A stretch of DNA of 22,024 bases from CAZYZQ01 sp964652075 (GCA_964652075.1 CAZYZQ010000029.1:1-22024); one strand, 5' to 3'; positions 6,568 through 14,041 are shown, numbered from the stretch's first letter. The notes: generated by a model not told the origin, from the sequence alone. Made by a program: numbers and translations.

Positions 6568-7872
6568 ATGTATTCCAAGAAAAGAAAACGGATTGTATCT
6601 ATTGTTGCCGTTTGCCTTGTCGGTGCGCTGCTGCTGTCCCTGATCGTCGGCGGGCTGTCGCTGATGGTCAGCGCGGAGCCCTCTTCCAGTGAGATTCAGG
6701 AGCAGATCGAGGGCGTTGAGGGCGAGGTCAGCGAAAACCGCGAGCAGCAGGAGGCGCTGCAGGCGCAGGTGGATACGCTGACAGAGCAGATTGAGCAGAC
6801 GGTCGCGCAGAAGGCGGAGATCGATCAAAATATCGCCGCAACGCGCATTCAGATTCAGGAGACGGACGATCAGATCCAGATCCTGAACGGGGAGATTGCA
6901 GAAAAGCAGGCGCAGCTGGACGCCGCACTGGCGGATTCGGCCGACCTGCAGACCCGCTACCGTGCCCGGATTCGCAGCATGGAGGAGACCGGCTCGGTTT
7001 CCTACTGGTCTGTACTTTTCAATGCGGACAGCTTTTCAGATCTGCTGTCGCAGATCGACATGATTCAGGAGGTTGCCCGCGCGGATCAGGAGATGTTGGA
7101 GCAGCTTACGGCGCAAGCGGAGATTGTGGAGCGCGAGCGCGCCGCTCTGGAGGCGTCCAAGGTGGAGCTGGCCGAGCAGCAGGCAGAGCTTGCGGCGCTG
7201 CAGGAGACCTTTGAAACGCAGCGTGCAGAACAGAGCCAGCTGATTGTGCAGCTCGGTGAGCAGTGCTCGCAGATCACGGCCGAGATGCTGGAATATGCAA
7301 ATCTGGAGGAGGAGCTGCTCGAAGAGCTGGCGGGGCTTCAGTCCCAGTATGAAATCACCAAGGCCGCAGAGGAGGCGGAAGCTGCCCGCAAGGCAGAGGA
7401 GGAACGCCGCCGCCAGCAGGAGATTGCGGCAAGCAGCACATCCAGCAGCGGCAGCAGCTCCGGCTCTGTGCCTGTGGCGAACGCAAGCGGCTTTATGTGC
7501 CCCGTCTCCGGCTACTACATCACGGACGCCTTTGGCTACCGTTGGCACCCGATTTACAACGAGTACCGCTTCCACTACGGCGTTGATATGGCGACGAGCT
7601 ACGGAACGCCGGTCTATGCCAGCAAGAGCGGAACCGTCTATATGGCGACCTACAACGACGTGAACGGAAACTATGTGAAAATCGATCACGGCGACGGTAC
7701 AGAGACGTTCTATCTCCACTTCGACCATTATACCGTCTCGGTTGGGCAATATGTCTCGCAGGGGGAGATCATCGGCTATGTCGGCTCGTCCGGCGCATCG
7801 ACCGGGCCGCATCTGCATTTTGAGCTACATGTGAACGGCACGGCAGTGAATCCAATGGACTATGTGTCCTGA
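6568..7872 (+). CDS. Secreted coiled-coil M23 peptidase (FtsEX-controlled murein hydrolase)
   Basis: Probable peptidoglycan hydrolase acting outside the membrane. The 434-aa product has a basic N-terminus and hydrophobic signal segment (IVSIVAVCLVGALLLSLIVG, likely cleavage after VSA near residue 36). A long coiled coil rich in E/Q/A (about 38-285) follows. Then comes an Ala/Ser/Gly linker (SSTSSSGSSSGSVP) and a C-terminal LytM/M23 domain (about 310-434). Zinc and catalytic residues are intact: His336 and Asp340 in HYGVD, His415 and His417 in HLHFE. The layout matches EnvC, PcsB and CwlO-like FtsX partners, but unlike EnvC the metal site is complete, so it should be active itself. The ribosome binding site is AAAGGAG. 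The gene position directly after ftsEX supports the pairing. Confidence 0.93.
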   Translation: MYSKKRKRIVSIVAVCLVGALLLSLIVGGLSLMVSAEPSSSEIQEQIEGVEGEVSENREQQEALQAQVDTLTEQIEQTVAQKAEIDQNIAATRIQIQETDDQIQILNGEIAEKQAQLDAALADSADLQTRYRARIRSMEETGSVSYWSVLFNADSFSDLLSQIDMIQEVARADQEMLEQLTAQAEIVERERAALEASKVELAEQQAELAALQETFETQRAEQSQLIVQLGEQCSQITAEMLEYANLEEELLEELAGLQSQYEITKAAEEAEAARKAEEERRRQQEIAASSTSSSGSSSGSVPVANASGFMCPVSGYYITDAFGYRWHPIYNEYRFHYGVDMATSYGTPVYASKSGTVYMATYNDVNGNYVKIDHGDGTETFYLHFDHYTVSVGQYVSQGEIIGYVGSSGASTGPHLHFELHVNGTAVNPMDYVS

Positions 7873-7877
7873 TTATG

Positions 7878-7911
7878 GACTGCTCCTGCGGGAATTCCCG
7901 GAGGAGCAGTC
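7878..7911 (+). terminator. Strong hairpin between M23 peptidase and S41 protease genes; possible partial terminator
   Basis: GACTGCTCCT (7878-7887) pairs with AGGAGCAGTC (7902-7911), with a further CGGG/CCCG inner stem and AATT loop. The following bases are AGTTTGAGAGG, a poor T-run. It lies just before the ribosome binding site of the next gene, so read-through or differential expression is more likely than full termination. Confidence 0.5.
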
Positions 7912-7929
7912 AGTTTGAGAGGTGTGTGC

Positions 7930-9141
7930 ATGAATCGGTTTTTCAAGGCGCTGACCGTGTTCGTTGTGGCGCTCTTTGCCGCAGGCGTGACCTTTGTCAT
8001 CACCTATACGGAGATGGAGAAACGGCAGGAAGTGACCGTCAACTATGTGGTTGAGACTTCCGCGCTTTCAGAAAAGGTGAACGAGATTGCAAAATATATC
8101 AACCGCTACTTCGTCGGAGATGCCGATGAGCAGACGATCAACGACGCCATCAGCGCCGCGATGATCGCGTCGCTCGGCGACCGCTGGAGCTACTATATCT
8201 CCGCGGCGGACTGGGAAAGCTACATGGAGGGCATGAACAACGCCTACGTGGGCATCGGCGTCACGATCCAGCAGCCGCAGGAGGGCGAGGAAGAAAAGGG
8301 GTACGAGATTGTCTCCGTCACCGCAGGCGGCCCGGCCGAGCAGGCGGGGTTGGTTGTGGGGGACTGCATCATCGCCGCGGACGGGGAAACCGCCGTCGGC
8401 ATGGATCTCGATACGTTGAAAGAACGTGTCAAAGGCCCGGAGGGTACGCAGGTCACGCTGACCGTACGCCATGCCGACGGCACGGAGGAGGATATTGTGG
8501 TCACGCGCGCGACAGTCGATACGGTTGTTGTGTCCTATGAGCTGCTGGAGAGCGGCGCGGGGCTGATTACGATTGAAAACTTCGATGCAAACTGCGCCGA
8601 CCGCGCGATTGCGGCAATTGAAGATTTGGTGGAGCAGGGTGCAACCGCACTGATCTTTGATGTGCGGAATAATCCGGGCGGCATGAAGACGGAGCTCGTC
8701 AAGCTGCTTGATTATCTCCTGCCGGAAGGCACATTGTTCCAGAGTATTGATTATCGCGGCAAGGAGACTACCGACACCTCGGACGCCGCCTGCATCGAGA
8801 TGCCGATGGCGGTGCTCATAAATGAAAACTCCTACTCTGCGGCGGAGTTCTTTGCAGCGGCGCTGCGGGAGTATGACTGGGCGGTTCTGGTGGGCGCGCA
8901 GACCAGCGGAAAGGGCTATTATCAGAATACGTTCCAGCTCTCCGACGGGTCGGCCATCGCCATTTCGACCGGGCAGTACTTCACGCCGAAGGGAGAGAGT
9001 CTGGCCGGCGTCGGCCTGACGCCGGATTATCCGGTTGAACTGTCGGAAGAGGCGTTCTGGAATCTGTACTACGACCGCCTGCCGCGTGAGGAGGATGCGC
9101 AGCTGATTGCCGCGCTGGAAGCGCTCAATTTGGGCGATTGA
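7930..9141 (+). CDS. S41-family C-terminal processing peptidase with PDZ domain
   Basis: Secreted or membrane-anchored serine protease of the CtpA/Prc type, 403 aa. An N-terminal membrane segment (FKALTVFVVALFAAGVTFVI) is followed by a helical region and a PDZ domain (about 95-190: VGIGVTIQQ, EIVSVTAGGPAEQAGLVVGD). The S41 protease domain has FDVRNNPGG, the catalytic Ser303 in NENSYSAAEF and Lys328 in TSGKGYY. The 25-residue Ser-Lys spacing equals that of characterised CtpA/Prc enzymes. The start at 7930 has GAGAGGTG upstream; a TTG at 7915 is in frame but overlaps this site. Being in the ftsEX-M23 cluster suggests it processes wall hydrolases or their regulators, which is inference. No terminator is seen before greA. 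Confidence 0.93.
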   Translation: MNRFFKALTVFVVALFAAGVTFVITYTEMEKRQEVTVNYVVETSALSEKVNEIAKYINRYFVGDADEQTINDAISAAMIASLGDRWSYYISAADWESYMEGMNNAYVGIGVTIQQPQEGEEEKGYEIVSVTAGGPAEQAGLVVGDCIIAADGETAVGMDLDTLKERVKGPEGTQVTLTVRHADGTEEDIVVTRATVDTVVVSYELLESGAGLITIENFDANCADRAIAAIEDLVEQGATALIFDVRNNPGGMKTELVKLLDYLLPEGTLFQSIDYRGKETTDTSDAACIEMPMAVLINENSYSAAEFFAAALREYDWAVLVGAQTSGKGYYQNTFQLSDGSAIAISTGQYFTPKGESLAGVGLTPDYPVELSEEAFWNLYYDRLPREEDAQLIAALEALNLGD

Positions 9142-9142
9142 C

Positions 9143-9171
9143 TTGACAGCACCCGGCTTTTCATCTATAAT
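9143..9171 (+). promoter_or_regulatory. Fully consensus sigma-A promoter for greA-lysS
   Basis: TTGACA (9143-9148), exactly 17 bp, TATAAT (9166-9171). Every hexamer base matches consensus. The -35 begins 2 bp after the S41 protease stop codon, so the operon restarts here without an obvious terminator before it. Confidence 0.92.
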
Positions 9172-9215
9172 TGCTCACAAATCCCGCTTGAATAATCTAT
9201 GGAGGAATCGACACG

Positions 9216-9689
9216 ATGGCGAAAGAATATAAACTCACGCAAGCCCGGCTGCACGAGCTGGAGGAAGAACTGATCTACCTCAAAACAACCCGGGAAAAGG
9301 AAGTGGAGGAGCTGATCCGCGAGGCGCGCTCCTTTGGCGACCTGTCCGAGAACAGCGAATACGACGAGGCAAAAAACCAGCAGTCCAAGCTCTATGGCCG
9401 CATTGCCGAGGTCGAGGACATTTTGCAGCATGCGTCCGTGATTGACGACACCGAGGAGAATACCGGCGTTGTGACGCTTGGTACAACGGTGACAGTCCGT
9501 GATGTGGAATTTGACGAGGAGAGCACGTTCGTGATTGTCGGTTCGCAGGAGTCCGATCCGGGCGCCGGCAAAATTTCGGATGACTCGCCGCTCGGGCGCG
9601 CCGTTGTCGGACATGTGGCGGGCGACGTAGTCGACGTCGAGGCGCCGGTCGGCACCGTGCAGTTCCAGATTGTCAAGGTCGAGCGCTGA
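9216..9689 (+). CDS. greA: Transcription elongation factor GreA
   Basis: Binds the RNA polymerase secondary channel and stimulates cleavage of backtracked RNA. The 157-aa length is typical. The N-terminal coiled coil (about 1-75) carries the GreA acidic-tip region (REARSFGDLSENSEYDEAKN), with the conserved Asp and Glu of the GDLSENSEYD loop. The C-terminal FKBP-like domain has VTLGTTVTVRDVEF, SDDSPLGRAVVGHVAGD and VDVEAPVGTVQFQIVKVE. The start has GGAGG about 8 bp upstream. It is 25 bp ahead of lysS, a neighbourhood often kept in Firmicutes, and both are expected to be read from the strong promoter at 9143. Confidence 0.97.
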   Translation: MAKEYKLTQARLHELEEELIYLKTTREKEVEELIREARSFGDLSENSEYDEAKNQQSKLYGRIAEVEDILQHASVIDDTEENTGVVTLGTTVTVRDVEFDEESTFVIVGSQESDPGAGKISDDSPLGRAVVGHVAGDVVDVEAPVGTVQFQIVKVER

Positions 9690-9714
9690 GCAGCACAACA
9701 TAGGAGGAAACAAC

Positions 9715-11223
9715 GTGGCAAAGGAGCAGAATCAGGAGCTGAATGTGACCGATCAGGTGAAGATCCGGCGCGAAAAGCTCGCAAATTTGCAGCAGGGGGG
9801 GAACGATCCGTTCCTTTTGACAAAATTTGATTTTAACTATCTCACAGGCAATTTGAAGGCGCAGTTTGATACGCTGGAGGCGGAGGGCACGGAAGTGCGC
9901 CTGGCGGGCCGTCTGATGAGCAAGCGCCCCATGGGCAAGGTCAGCTTCTGCGATATGCAGGACAGTGCCGGACGTATCCAGCTCTATGTCCGCAAGGATG
10001 AGCTGGGCGAGGAGGCATATAACCACTTCAAGAAGTTTGACATTGGCGACATTGTAGGCGTCCGCGGTACTGCGTTCCGTACGCAGCGCGGCGAGATGTC
10101 GGTGCGGCCCACAGAGGTGACGCTGCTTTCAAAGTCGCTTTTGCCGCTGCCGGAGAAGTTCCACGGCCTGACAGACCGTGAGACGCGCTACCGCCAACGC
10201 TATCTCGACCTGATGGTCAATCCGGATGTGAAGCGCAACTTCATTATCCGCTCGAAATTCATCCAGTATATGCGCAAATTCCTGGATGACCGCGGCTATA
10301 TCGAGGTCGAAACGCCCGTGCTGAACACGCTGGTCGGCGGCGCTGCCGCACGTCCGTTTGTGACGCACCATAATACGCTGGATATCGACATGTACCTGCG
10401 GATCGCAACGGAGCTGCCGCTCAAGCGCCTGATTGTCGGCGGCATGGATCGCGTCTATGAGATCGGCCGTTGCTTCCGCAATGAGNNNNNNNNNNAGGGC
10501 ATGGACCCGAAGCACAACCCCGAGTATACCAGCATTGAGCTGTACGAGGCCTACACCGATTTTCACGGCATGATGGAGATTGCCGAGGGGATCATCTCCG
10601 GCGCGGCCAAGGAGATCCTCGGCACCTATCAGGTCGAATGGATGGGCGAGCAGGTTGATCTGACGCCCGGCTGGCGGCGTATGACCATGATCGAAGTGGT
10701 CAAGGAGTATGTCGGCATCGATTTTGGCGCGATTTCCGATGATGCGGAGGCTGTGGCTGCGGCCAAAGAGAAGGGCGTCGAGCTGGCGGAAACGGCGGAT
10801 AAGACGTGGGGCAACGCACTCTATGCCTGCTTTGACCAGAAGGTGGAGGAGCATCTGGTGCAGCCGACGTTTATCACCATGTATCCGGTTGAGGTCTCCC
10901 CGCTGACGAAGCGCAGCCCGGAGGATCCGCGCCTGACGGAGCGTTTTGAACTGTTTATCTGCCACAGTGAGATGGGCAATGCCTATTCTGAGCTGAACGA
11001 CCCGATTGACCAGCGCCAGCGCTTTGAAAAGCAGCTGGAGCTGCGCGCGCGCGGCGATGATGAGGCCGAGATGCTCGACGAGGATTTCCTGACCGCACTG
11101 GAATACGGCCTTCCGCCCACAGGTGGCATGGGCATTGGCGTTGATCGCTGCGTCATGCTTCTGACCAATACCGACACCATCCGCGAGGTTATCCTGTTCC
11201 CAACGATGAAACCACTTGACTAA
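9715..11223 (+). CDS. lysS: Lysyl-tRNA synthetase, class II (interrupted by an assembly gap of N's)
   Basis: Charges tRNA-Lys in the cytoplasm. The GTG start at 9715 is chosen because AGGAGG lies 7 bp upstream; the frame opens earlier at 9670 inside greA. The N-terminal OB-fold anticodon-binding domain spans about 50-150 (EVRLAGRLMSKRPMGKVSFC). Catalytic motifs follow: motif 1 around KFIQYMRKFLDDRGYIEVET, motif 2 at IGRCFRNE-GMDPKHNPEYTS, motif 3 at GGMGIGVDRCVML. Ten N's (10486-10495) fall in motif 2 between RNE and GMD, where the family has no extra residues. The gap therefore looks artificial (see findings). Counting that, the real protein is about 498 aa, a normal length. It ends at a strong terminator. 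Confidence 0.96.
   Translation: MAKEQNQELNVTDQVKIRREKLANLQQGGNDPFLLTKFDFNYLTGNLKAQFDTLEAEGTEVRLAGRLMSKRPMGKVSFCDMQDSAGRIQLYVRKDELGEEAYNHFKKFDIGDIVGVRGTAFRTQRGEMSVRPTEVTLLSKSLLPLPEKFHGLTDRETRYRQRYLDLMVNPDVKRNFIIRSKFIQYMRKFLDDRGYIEVETPVLNTLVGGAAARPFVTHHNTLDIDMYLRIATELPLKRLIVGGMDRVYEIGRCFRNEXXXXGMDPKHNPEYTSIELYEAYTDFHGMMEIAEGIISGAAKEILGTYQVEWMGEQVDLTPGWRRMTMIEVVKEYVGIDFGAISDDAEAVAAAKEKGVELAETADKTWGNALYACFDQKVEEHLVQPTFITMYPVEVSPLTKRSPEDPRLTERFELFICHSEMGNAYSELNDPIDQRQRFEKQLELRARGDDEAEMLDEDFLTALEYGLPPTGGMGIGVDRCVMLLTNTDTIREVILFPTMKPLD
10486..10495. other. Scaffold gap: ten N's inside lysS
   Basis: Exactly ten ambiguous bases, a conventional placeholder for a gap of unknown size. The flanks end in ATGAG and restart with AGGGC. 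Removing the N's and merging the shared AG restores the conserved Arg-Asn-Glu-Gly of class II motif 2. Confidence 0.97.
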
Positions 11224-11232
11224 TAAGAAATT

Positions 11233-11270
11233 AATGGCCGGACTGACAACTTAGTCAGTCCGGCCATTTT
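11233..11270 (+). terminator. Intrinsic terminator of greA-lysS
   Basis: A 15-bp perfect stem (11233-11247 with 11254-11268), loop AACTTA, ending in TTTT. It begins 10 bp after the lysS stop codon. Confidence 0.92.
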
Positions 11271-11280
11271 GCATCTGTGG

Positions 11281-11313
11281 ATAAGAAAAGGACGATGCTT
11301 TCTGCGTCGTCCT
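11281..11313 (-). terminator. Minus-strand intrinsic terminator after a gene remnant
   Basis: On the minus strand, AGGACGACGC (11313-11304), loop AGAAA, GCATCGTCCT (11298-11289), followed by TTTCTTAT. It lies 17 bp past the stop codon of the remnant reading frame, the expected position for the terminator of a minus-strand gene. Confidence 0.7.
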
Positions 11314-11330
11314 CAAAGAAATCCTGCCCT

Positions 11331-11420
11331 TTACCTATTTTGATTGCGTTTTCTGATAAATTCATAGTCCTCTTCCGTCAGCACAAGCTTTCCATATTTC
11401 TCCTCTTTCTCGATTGAATT
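11331..11420 (-). pseudogene. Possible C-terminal remnant of a lost minus-strand gene
   Basis: A short open frame on the minus strand reads NSIEKEEKYGKLVLTEEDYE then FIRKRNQNR and a TAA at 11331-11333. It is closed upstream by TGA with no usable start in frame. The charged composition and the clean terminator just after it look like the 3' end of a real gene whose 5' part is gone. A one-base frameshift could join it to an ATG at about 11425. I do not recognise the family. The stretch is AT-richer than its neighbours, which fits a decayed or transferred segment. This could also be chance. Confidence 0.3.
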
Positions 11421-11425
11421 TCATA

Positions 11426-11454
11426 TTGACAGCAGGCGGACATCCACCTCTAAT
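11426..11454 (+). promoter_or_regulatory. Predicted promoter of the 62-aa CxxC protein gene
   Basis: TTGACA (11426-11431), 17 bp, TCTAAT (11449-11454), 25 bp before the start codon, which is preceded by GGGAAGGGGAG. Confidence 0.65.
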
Positions 11455-11478
11455 AAAAATAGGGAAGGGGAGAATAAA

Positions 11479-11667
11479 ATGGCAGAATTTTGCTTAGATT
11501 GCTTAAATAAAATGGATGGGACACAGCTCAATGAGTCAGATGTCGTTTTACTTGAGGATTTTTGTGAGGGATGCGGGAAAGTTGTCCCATGTGTTGTTCG
11601 TTATCGTTCACCGTTGGAAAAAATGTTTTGGAATTTCCGCCACAGAAAAAAGTTGATTAAATCATGA
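11479..11667 (+). CDS. Small zinc-ribbon-like protein (62 aa), unknown function
   Basis: The product has two CxxC pairs (Cys5/Cys8 and Cys29/Cys32) plus Cys38, a spacing that fits a small zinc ribbon, followed by a basic, aromatic tail (FWNFRHRKKLIKS). The start follows a good AAGGGGAG ribosome binding site and a predicted promoter, which argues for a real gene. Small MAEFC-type proteins of similar shape occur in many Clostridia genomes and mobile elements; that is recalled, not searched. The gene is monocistronic, AT-richer than both flanks, and sits between two strong terminators next to a gene remnant. Metal binding is inferred from the cysteines; no further role can be assigned. Confidence 0.75.
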   Translation: MAEFCLDCLNKMDGTQLNESDVVLLEDFCEGCGKVVPCVVRYRSPLEKMFWNFRHRKKLIKS

Positions 11668-11734
11668 TCATCCCAAAGCACTTGACGCAGTAGAAAATGA
11701 AGAAAGATGTTTGGCCATCTTCAAATGAGAACGG

Positions 11735-11774
11735 AAAAACCCGGCACACAGGAATGCCTGTGTGCCGGGTTTTT
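11735..11774. terminator. Bidirectional terminator between the 62-aa gene and the oxidoreductase gene
   Basis: An 18-bp perfect inverted repeat (11735-11752 with 11757-11774, loop AATG) whose arms start with AAAAA and end with TTTTT, so both strands get a T-run. The minus-strand oxidoreductase stop is 16 bp away. Confidence 0.93.
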
Positions 11775-11790
11775 GAGCTATCCGTTTGGC

Positions 11791-12885
11791 TCAGCCGTTA
11801 TACGGGGTGATATGTGCGACCTCTCCGGTGCGATTGGACTCATAGATTGCTTCGATGATCTGCACGACGGGGATGCCCTCCTCACCCTTGATGAACGGAT
11901 CGCGGTCCTCGCGAATGGCGTCAACCCAATCCTGCAGCTGGACGTCATTGGCTTCTGCCTCGCCGATGTACGGCTCGCCGCCGGCAATGATTTTGAACTC
12001 GGGGGAGAAGGTTACCATCTTATCCGCGACAATCTGGTTGACCCGCACAGCGCCGCCGGGGCCACCCATATCGGCACCGCCCTTGTTTCCGACGATTGTC
12101 GAGGCGCTGGACATGCCGAGCATATTGATCAGCCACGCCGCTTCCAGATAGATCGTCGCGCCGTTTTCCATCGTGATCAGGGCAAAGCCCGTATCCTCGA
12201 CGTCGCAGTGCTCCGCATCCCAGCGGCCCCAGGTGTTTCCGCCGAACTCGTAGCGCATCTTATCCAGCGTCACGCCGCGCACGCTGACCGGGCGGAAGTT
12301 GTCCATCAGATACATGGTCATGTCCAGCGAGTGAGGCGCGCCGTCAAACAGGACGCCGCCGCCGTTGCGCGCCTTCTTCATATAGTCGCCCCAAGTGGGA
12401 ACACCTCTTCTGCGGGCATCCAGCGCTTTGGCGAAGTAGATTTCTCCGAGCGTGCCGTCCTGCACCAGCTGGTGTACAAACTGAACCTTGCTGAAAAAGC
12501 GGCGCTGGTGGCCGATGGTCAGTTTCACGCCCGCTGCCTTTGCCGCTTCGACCATCGAGATGGCGTCCTTTGAATTTGTCGTCAAAGGCTTCTCACAGAA
12601 GACGTGTTTTTTCCCGGCAATTGCCGCCATTGCCATCTCATAGTGCAGCGCGTTCGGCGTGCAGATATGTACGACTTCGATCTCCGGATCGGCGCACAGT
12701 TCATGGTAGTCGCGGTATTTCTTCACATTGGTCAGCTGGAACTTCTGCGCAGCGCTTTCCATCCGCTCCGGCAGTTCGTCGCAGATTGCGACAAGCTCTA
12801 CATCAGGGGAGCTGCACAGGAAGGGCAGATGTTTCCAATCCGCAACCCAGCCGCATCCAATCAGTCCGCATTTCAGTTTTCTCAT
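11791..12885 (-). CDS. Gfo/Idh/MocA-family NAD(P)-dependent oxidoreductase
   Basis: Probable sugar or polyol dehydrogenase, cytosolic, 364 aa, a typical length. The N-terminal Rossmann fold begins CGLIGCGWVADWKHLP (residues 6-21), with the glycine-rich nucleotide site. The family signature EKP is at 98-100 (HVFCEKPLTTN). The C-terminal catalytic domain has the conserved GGGVLFDGAPHSLDMTMYL, with the Asp and His of this family. The start at 12885 has AGGAGG 10 bp upstream. It lies 28 bp downstream of the isomerase/epimerase gene on the same strand, so the two likely form an operon for oxidation and isomerisation of an unknown carbohydrate. The substrate cannot be told from sequence. Confidence 0.93.
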   Translation of the reverse strand: MRKLKCGLIGCGWVADWKHLPFLCSSPDVELVAICDELPERMESAAQKFQLTNVKKYRDYHELCADPEIEVVHICTPNALHYEMAMAAIAGKKHVFCEKPLTTNSKDAISMVEAAKAAGVKLTIGHQRRFFSKVQFVHQLVQDGTLGEIYFAKALDARRRGVPTWGDYMKKARNGGGVLFDGAPHSLDMTMYLMDNFRPVSVRGVTLDKMRYEFGGNTWGRWDAEHCDVEDTGFALITMENGATIYLEAAWLINMLGMSSASTIVGNKGGADMGGPGGAVRVNQIVADKMVTFSPEFKIIAGGEPYIGEAEANDVQLQDWVDAIREDRDPFIKGEEGIPVVQIIEAIYESNRTGEVAHITPYNG

Positions 12886-12913
12886 GATTCCAGTCCTCCT
12901 TGAATTTTATGGT

Positions 12914-13858
12914 TTATAGCGATTGAAACCAGGCCAGATCCTCCCGGATCCCCAGTTTCGGATCGCTGTTTCGACTCATGCCCTCAAAGGCAACCCATCC
13001 CCGGAAGTCCATCTCGACCAGCCTGCGGTGCAGCGCCGGATAGTCCACAAGCCCCTGCCCGTAGGGTACCTGACGCAGCTGGCGGCCGTCTACGGTTGCG
13101 TAATCTCCATCGCCGCCGACAAACTGCATGTCCTTGATATGGACGCCGATCAGCCGGTCGGCAACACAGTCCAGAATTTCCAACGGATTTTCGAGCATCG
13201 GCAGGCAGTTGCCTGTGTCCAGCGTAAATGTCAGCTCCGGCACGGCTTCCAGCATCCGCAGGATCTCGCCGTTGCTGCAATACGGCGTCTTTATAAATTG
13301 CAGCGTCTCAGTCGTCAGCTGGACGCCCTTCTGTTTGGCGTATTGTGCGCTCTCGCGCATTCCGCGCAGCATCTGCTGAAAGCCAGCCTCACGGCTCATA
13401 CCGGATGGAAGCCATGTGTAGGCGGGCATAATCAAAACGGATTCCGCACCGGCATCGGCAGCCTGATCGATGGTCTGACGTACCTCATCCGTCTTTTGCG
13501 CGAATTCCGCATCCGACGTTGCACAGCAGAAGGGGGCAACGATATTGATGCAGGAGAGCGCCATTTCGTGTTTTGCGAGGATGGCACGCACTTCCGGGCC
13601 CGGAAGCTCCAGAAGCTGGCTCATCATATCAATTCCCTGATACCCTGCTTCTTTTGCCAGCACGACCAGGTCTTCAAAACGCAGGGTTCCGACGGGACAT
13701 GGGACGCCGTGGGCTTCCAGAAACGTGCGAAGCTCCTCCGCGGAGGCGTTCGGCGCGTCTTCATAGCCCAGAGCCTGCGCCTTTAGCACGTCGCCAAAAT
13801 AGGGGGTTTTTGTTTTCAGCTCTTTTCGCAGGATTGATGACATCAGTGCATATTTCAT
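12914..13858 (-). CDS. Sugar phosphate isomerase/epimerase (xylose isomerase-like TIM barrel)
   Basis: Member of the AP-endonuclease-2/xylose isomerase-like superfamily, 314 aa, cytosolic, metal-dependent. Typical strand-end residues are visible: Glu in LTTETLQF, Asp in FTLDTGNCLP, His in IGVHIKDMQF and Glu in WVAFEGMSRN, the usual ligand set. The start at 13858 is chosen because GGAGG lies 8 bp upstream and MKYALMSSILRKEL is a natural N-terminus; the frame stays open to 14071 but that stretch overlaps the divergent rpiR start and regulatory region. It is the first gene of an operon with the Gfo/Idh oxidoreductase and is divergent from an RpiR-type regulator, its likely controller. Confidence 0.9.
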   Translation of the reverse strand: MKYALMSSILRKELKTKTPYFGDVLKAQALGYEDAPNASAEELRTFLEAHGVPCPVGTLRFEDLVVLAKEAGYQGIDMMSQLLELPGPEVRAILAKHEMALSCINIVAPFCCATSDAEFAQKTDEVRQTIDQAADAGAESVLIMPAYTWLPSGMSREAGFQQMLRGMRESAQYAKQKGVQLTTETLQFIKTPYCSNGEILRMLEAVPELTFTLDTGNCLPMLENPLEILDCVADRLIGVHIKDMQFVGGDGDYATVDGRQLRQVPYGQGLVDYPALHRRLVEMDFRGWVAFEGMSRNSDPKLGIREDLAWFQSL

Positions 13859-13924
13859 ACTGCTTTCCTCCTTCGTCTCTATTCTAGCCGTGGGAGGGCC
13901 GGCCCGCGCGCCAGAAAAGACAAC

Positions 13925-13947
13925 GAGCGGTTCCAATTGTGCCGCTC
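13925..13947. repeat. Inverted repeat in the isomerase/rpiR intergenic region
   Basis: GAGCGG (13925-13930) and CCGCTC (13942-13947) flank TTCCAATTGTG. It includes a GTTCCAA half-site like that in the palindrome at 13968-13985. It lies in the isomerase leader and could be a second operator. Confidence 0.4.
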
Positions 13948-13967
13948 CGAAACCATCCGGCTGCGAA

Positions 13968-13985
13968 CGTTCAGAATTTGGAACG
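13968..13985. promoter_or_regulatory. Candidate RpiR operator palindrome
   Basis: CGTTCAGAATTTGGAACG is an imperfect palindrome (5-bp perfect arms, 14 of 18 positions symmetric) between the divergent isomerase and rpiR genes. RpiR-type regulators bind inverted repeats of this size. The binding protein is inferred from location. Confidence 0.5.
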
Positions 13986-14012
13986 GACGCACTTAGATTG
14001 AACGAGCTTGCA

Positions 14013-14041
14013 TTGCAGCTGAGATTGTTATATACTATAAT
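14013..14041 (+). promoter_or_regulatory. Predicted sigma-A promoter of the rpiR-type gene
   Basis: TTGCAG (14013-14018), 17 bp, TATAAT (14036-14041), 28 bp upstream of the start codon at 14070. Confidence 0.8.

Noticed and set aside
11707..12573. A 288-aa plus-strand frame opposite the Gfo/Idh gene
   Set aside because: It runs through the bidirectional terminator and lies antisense to a clear oxidoreductase.
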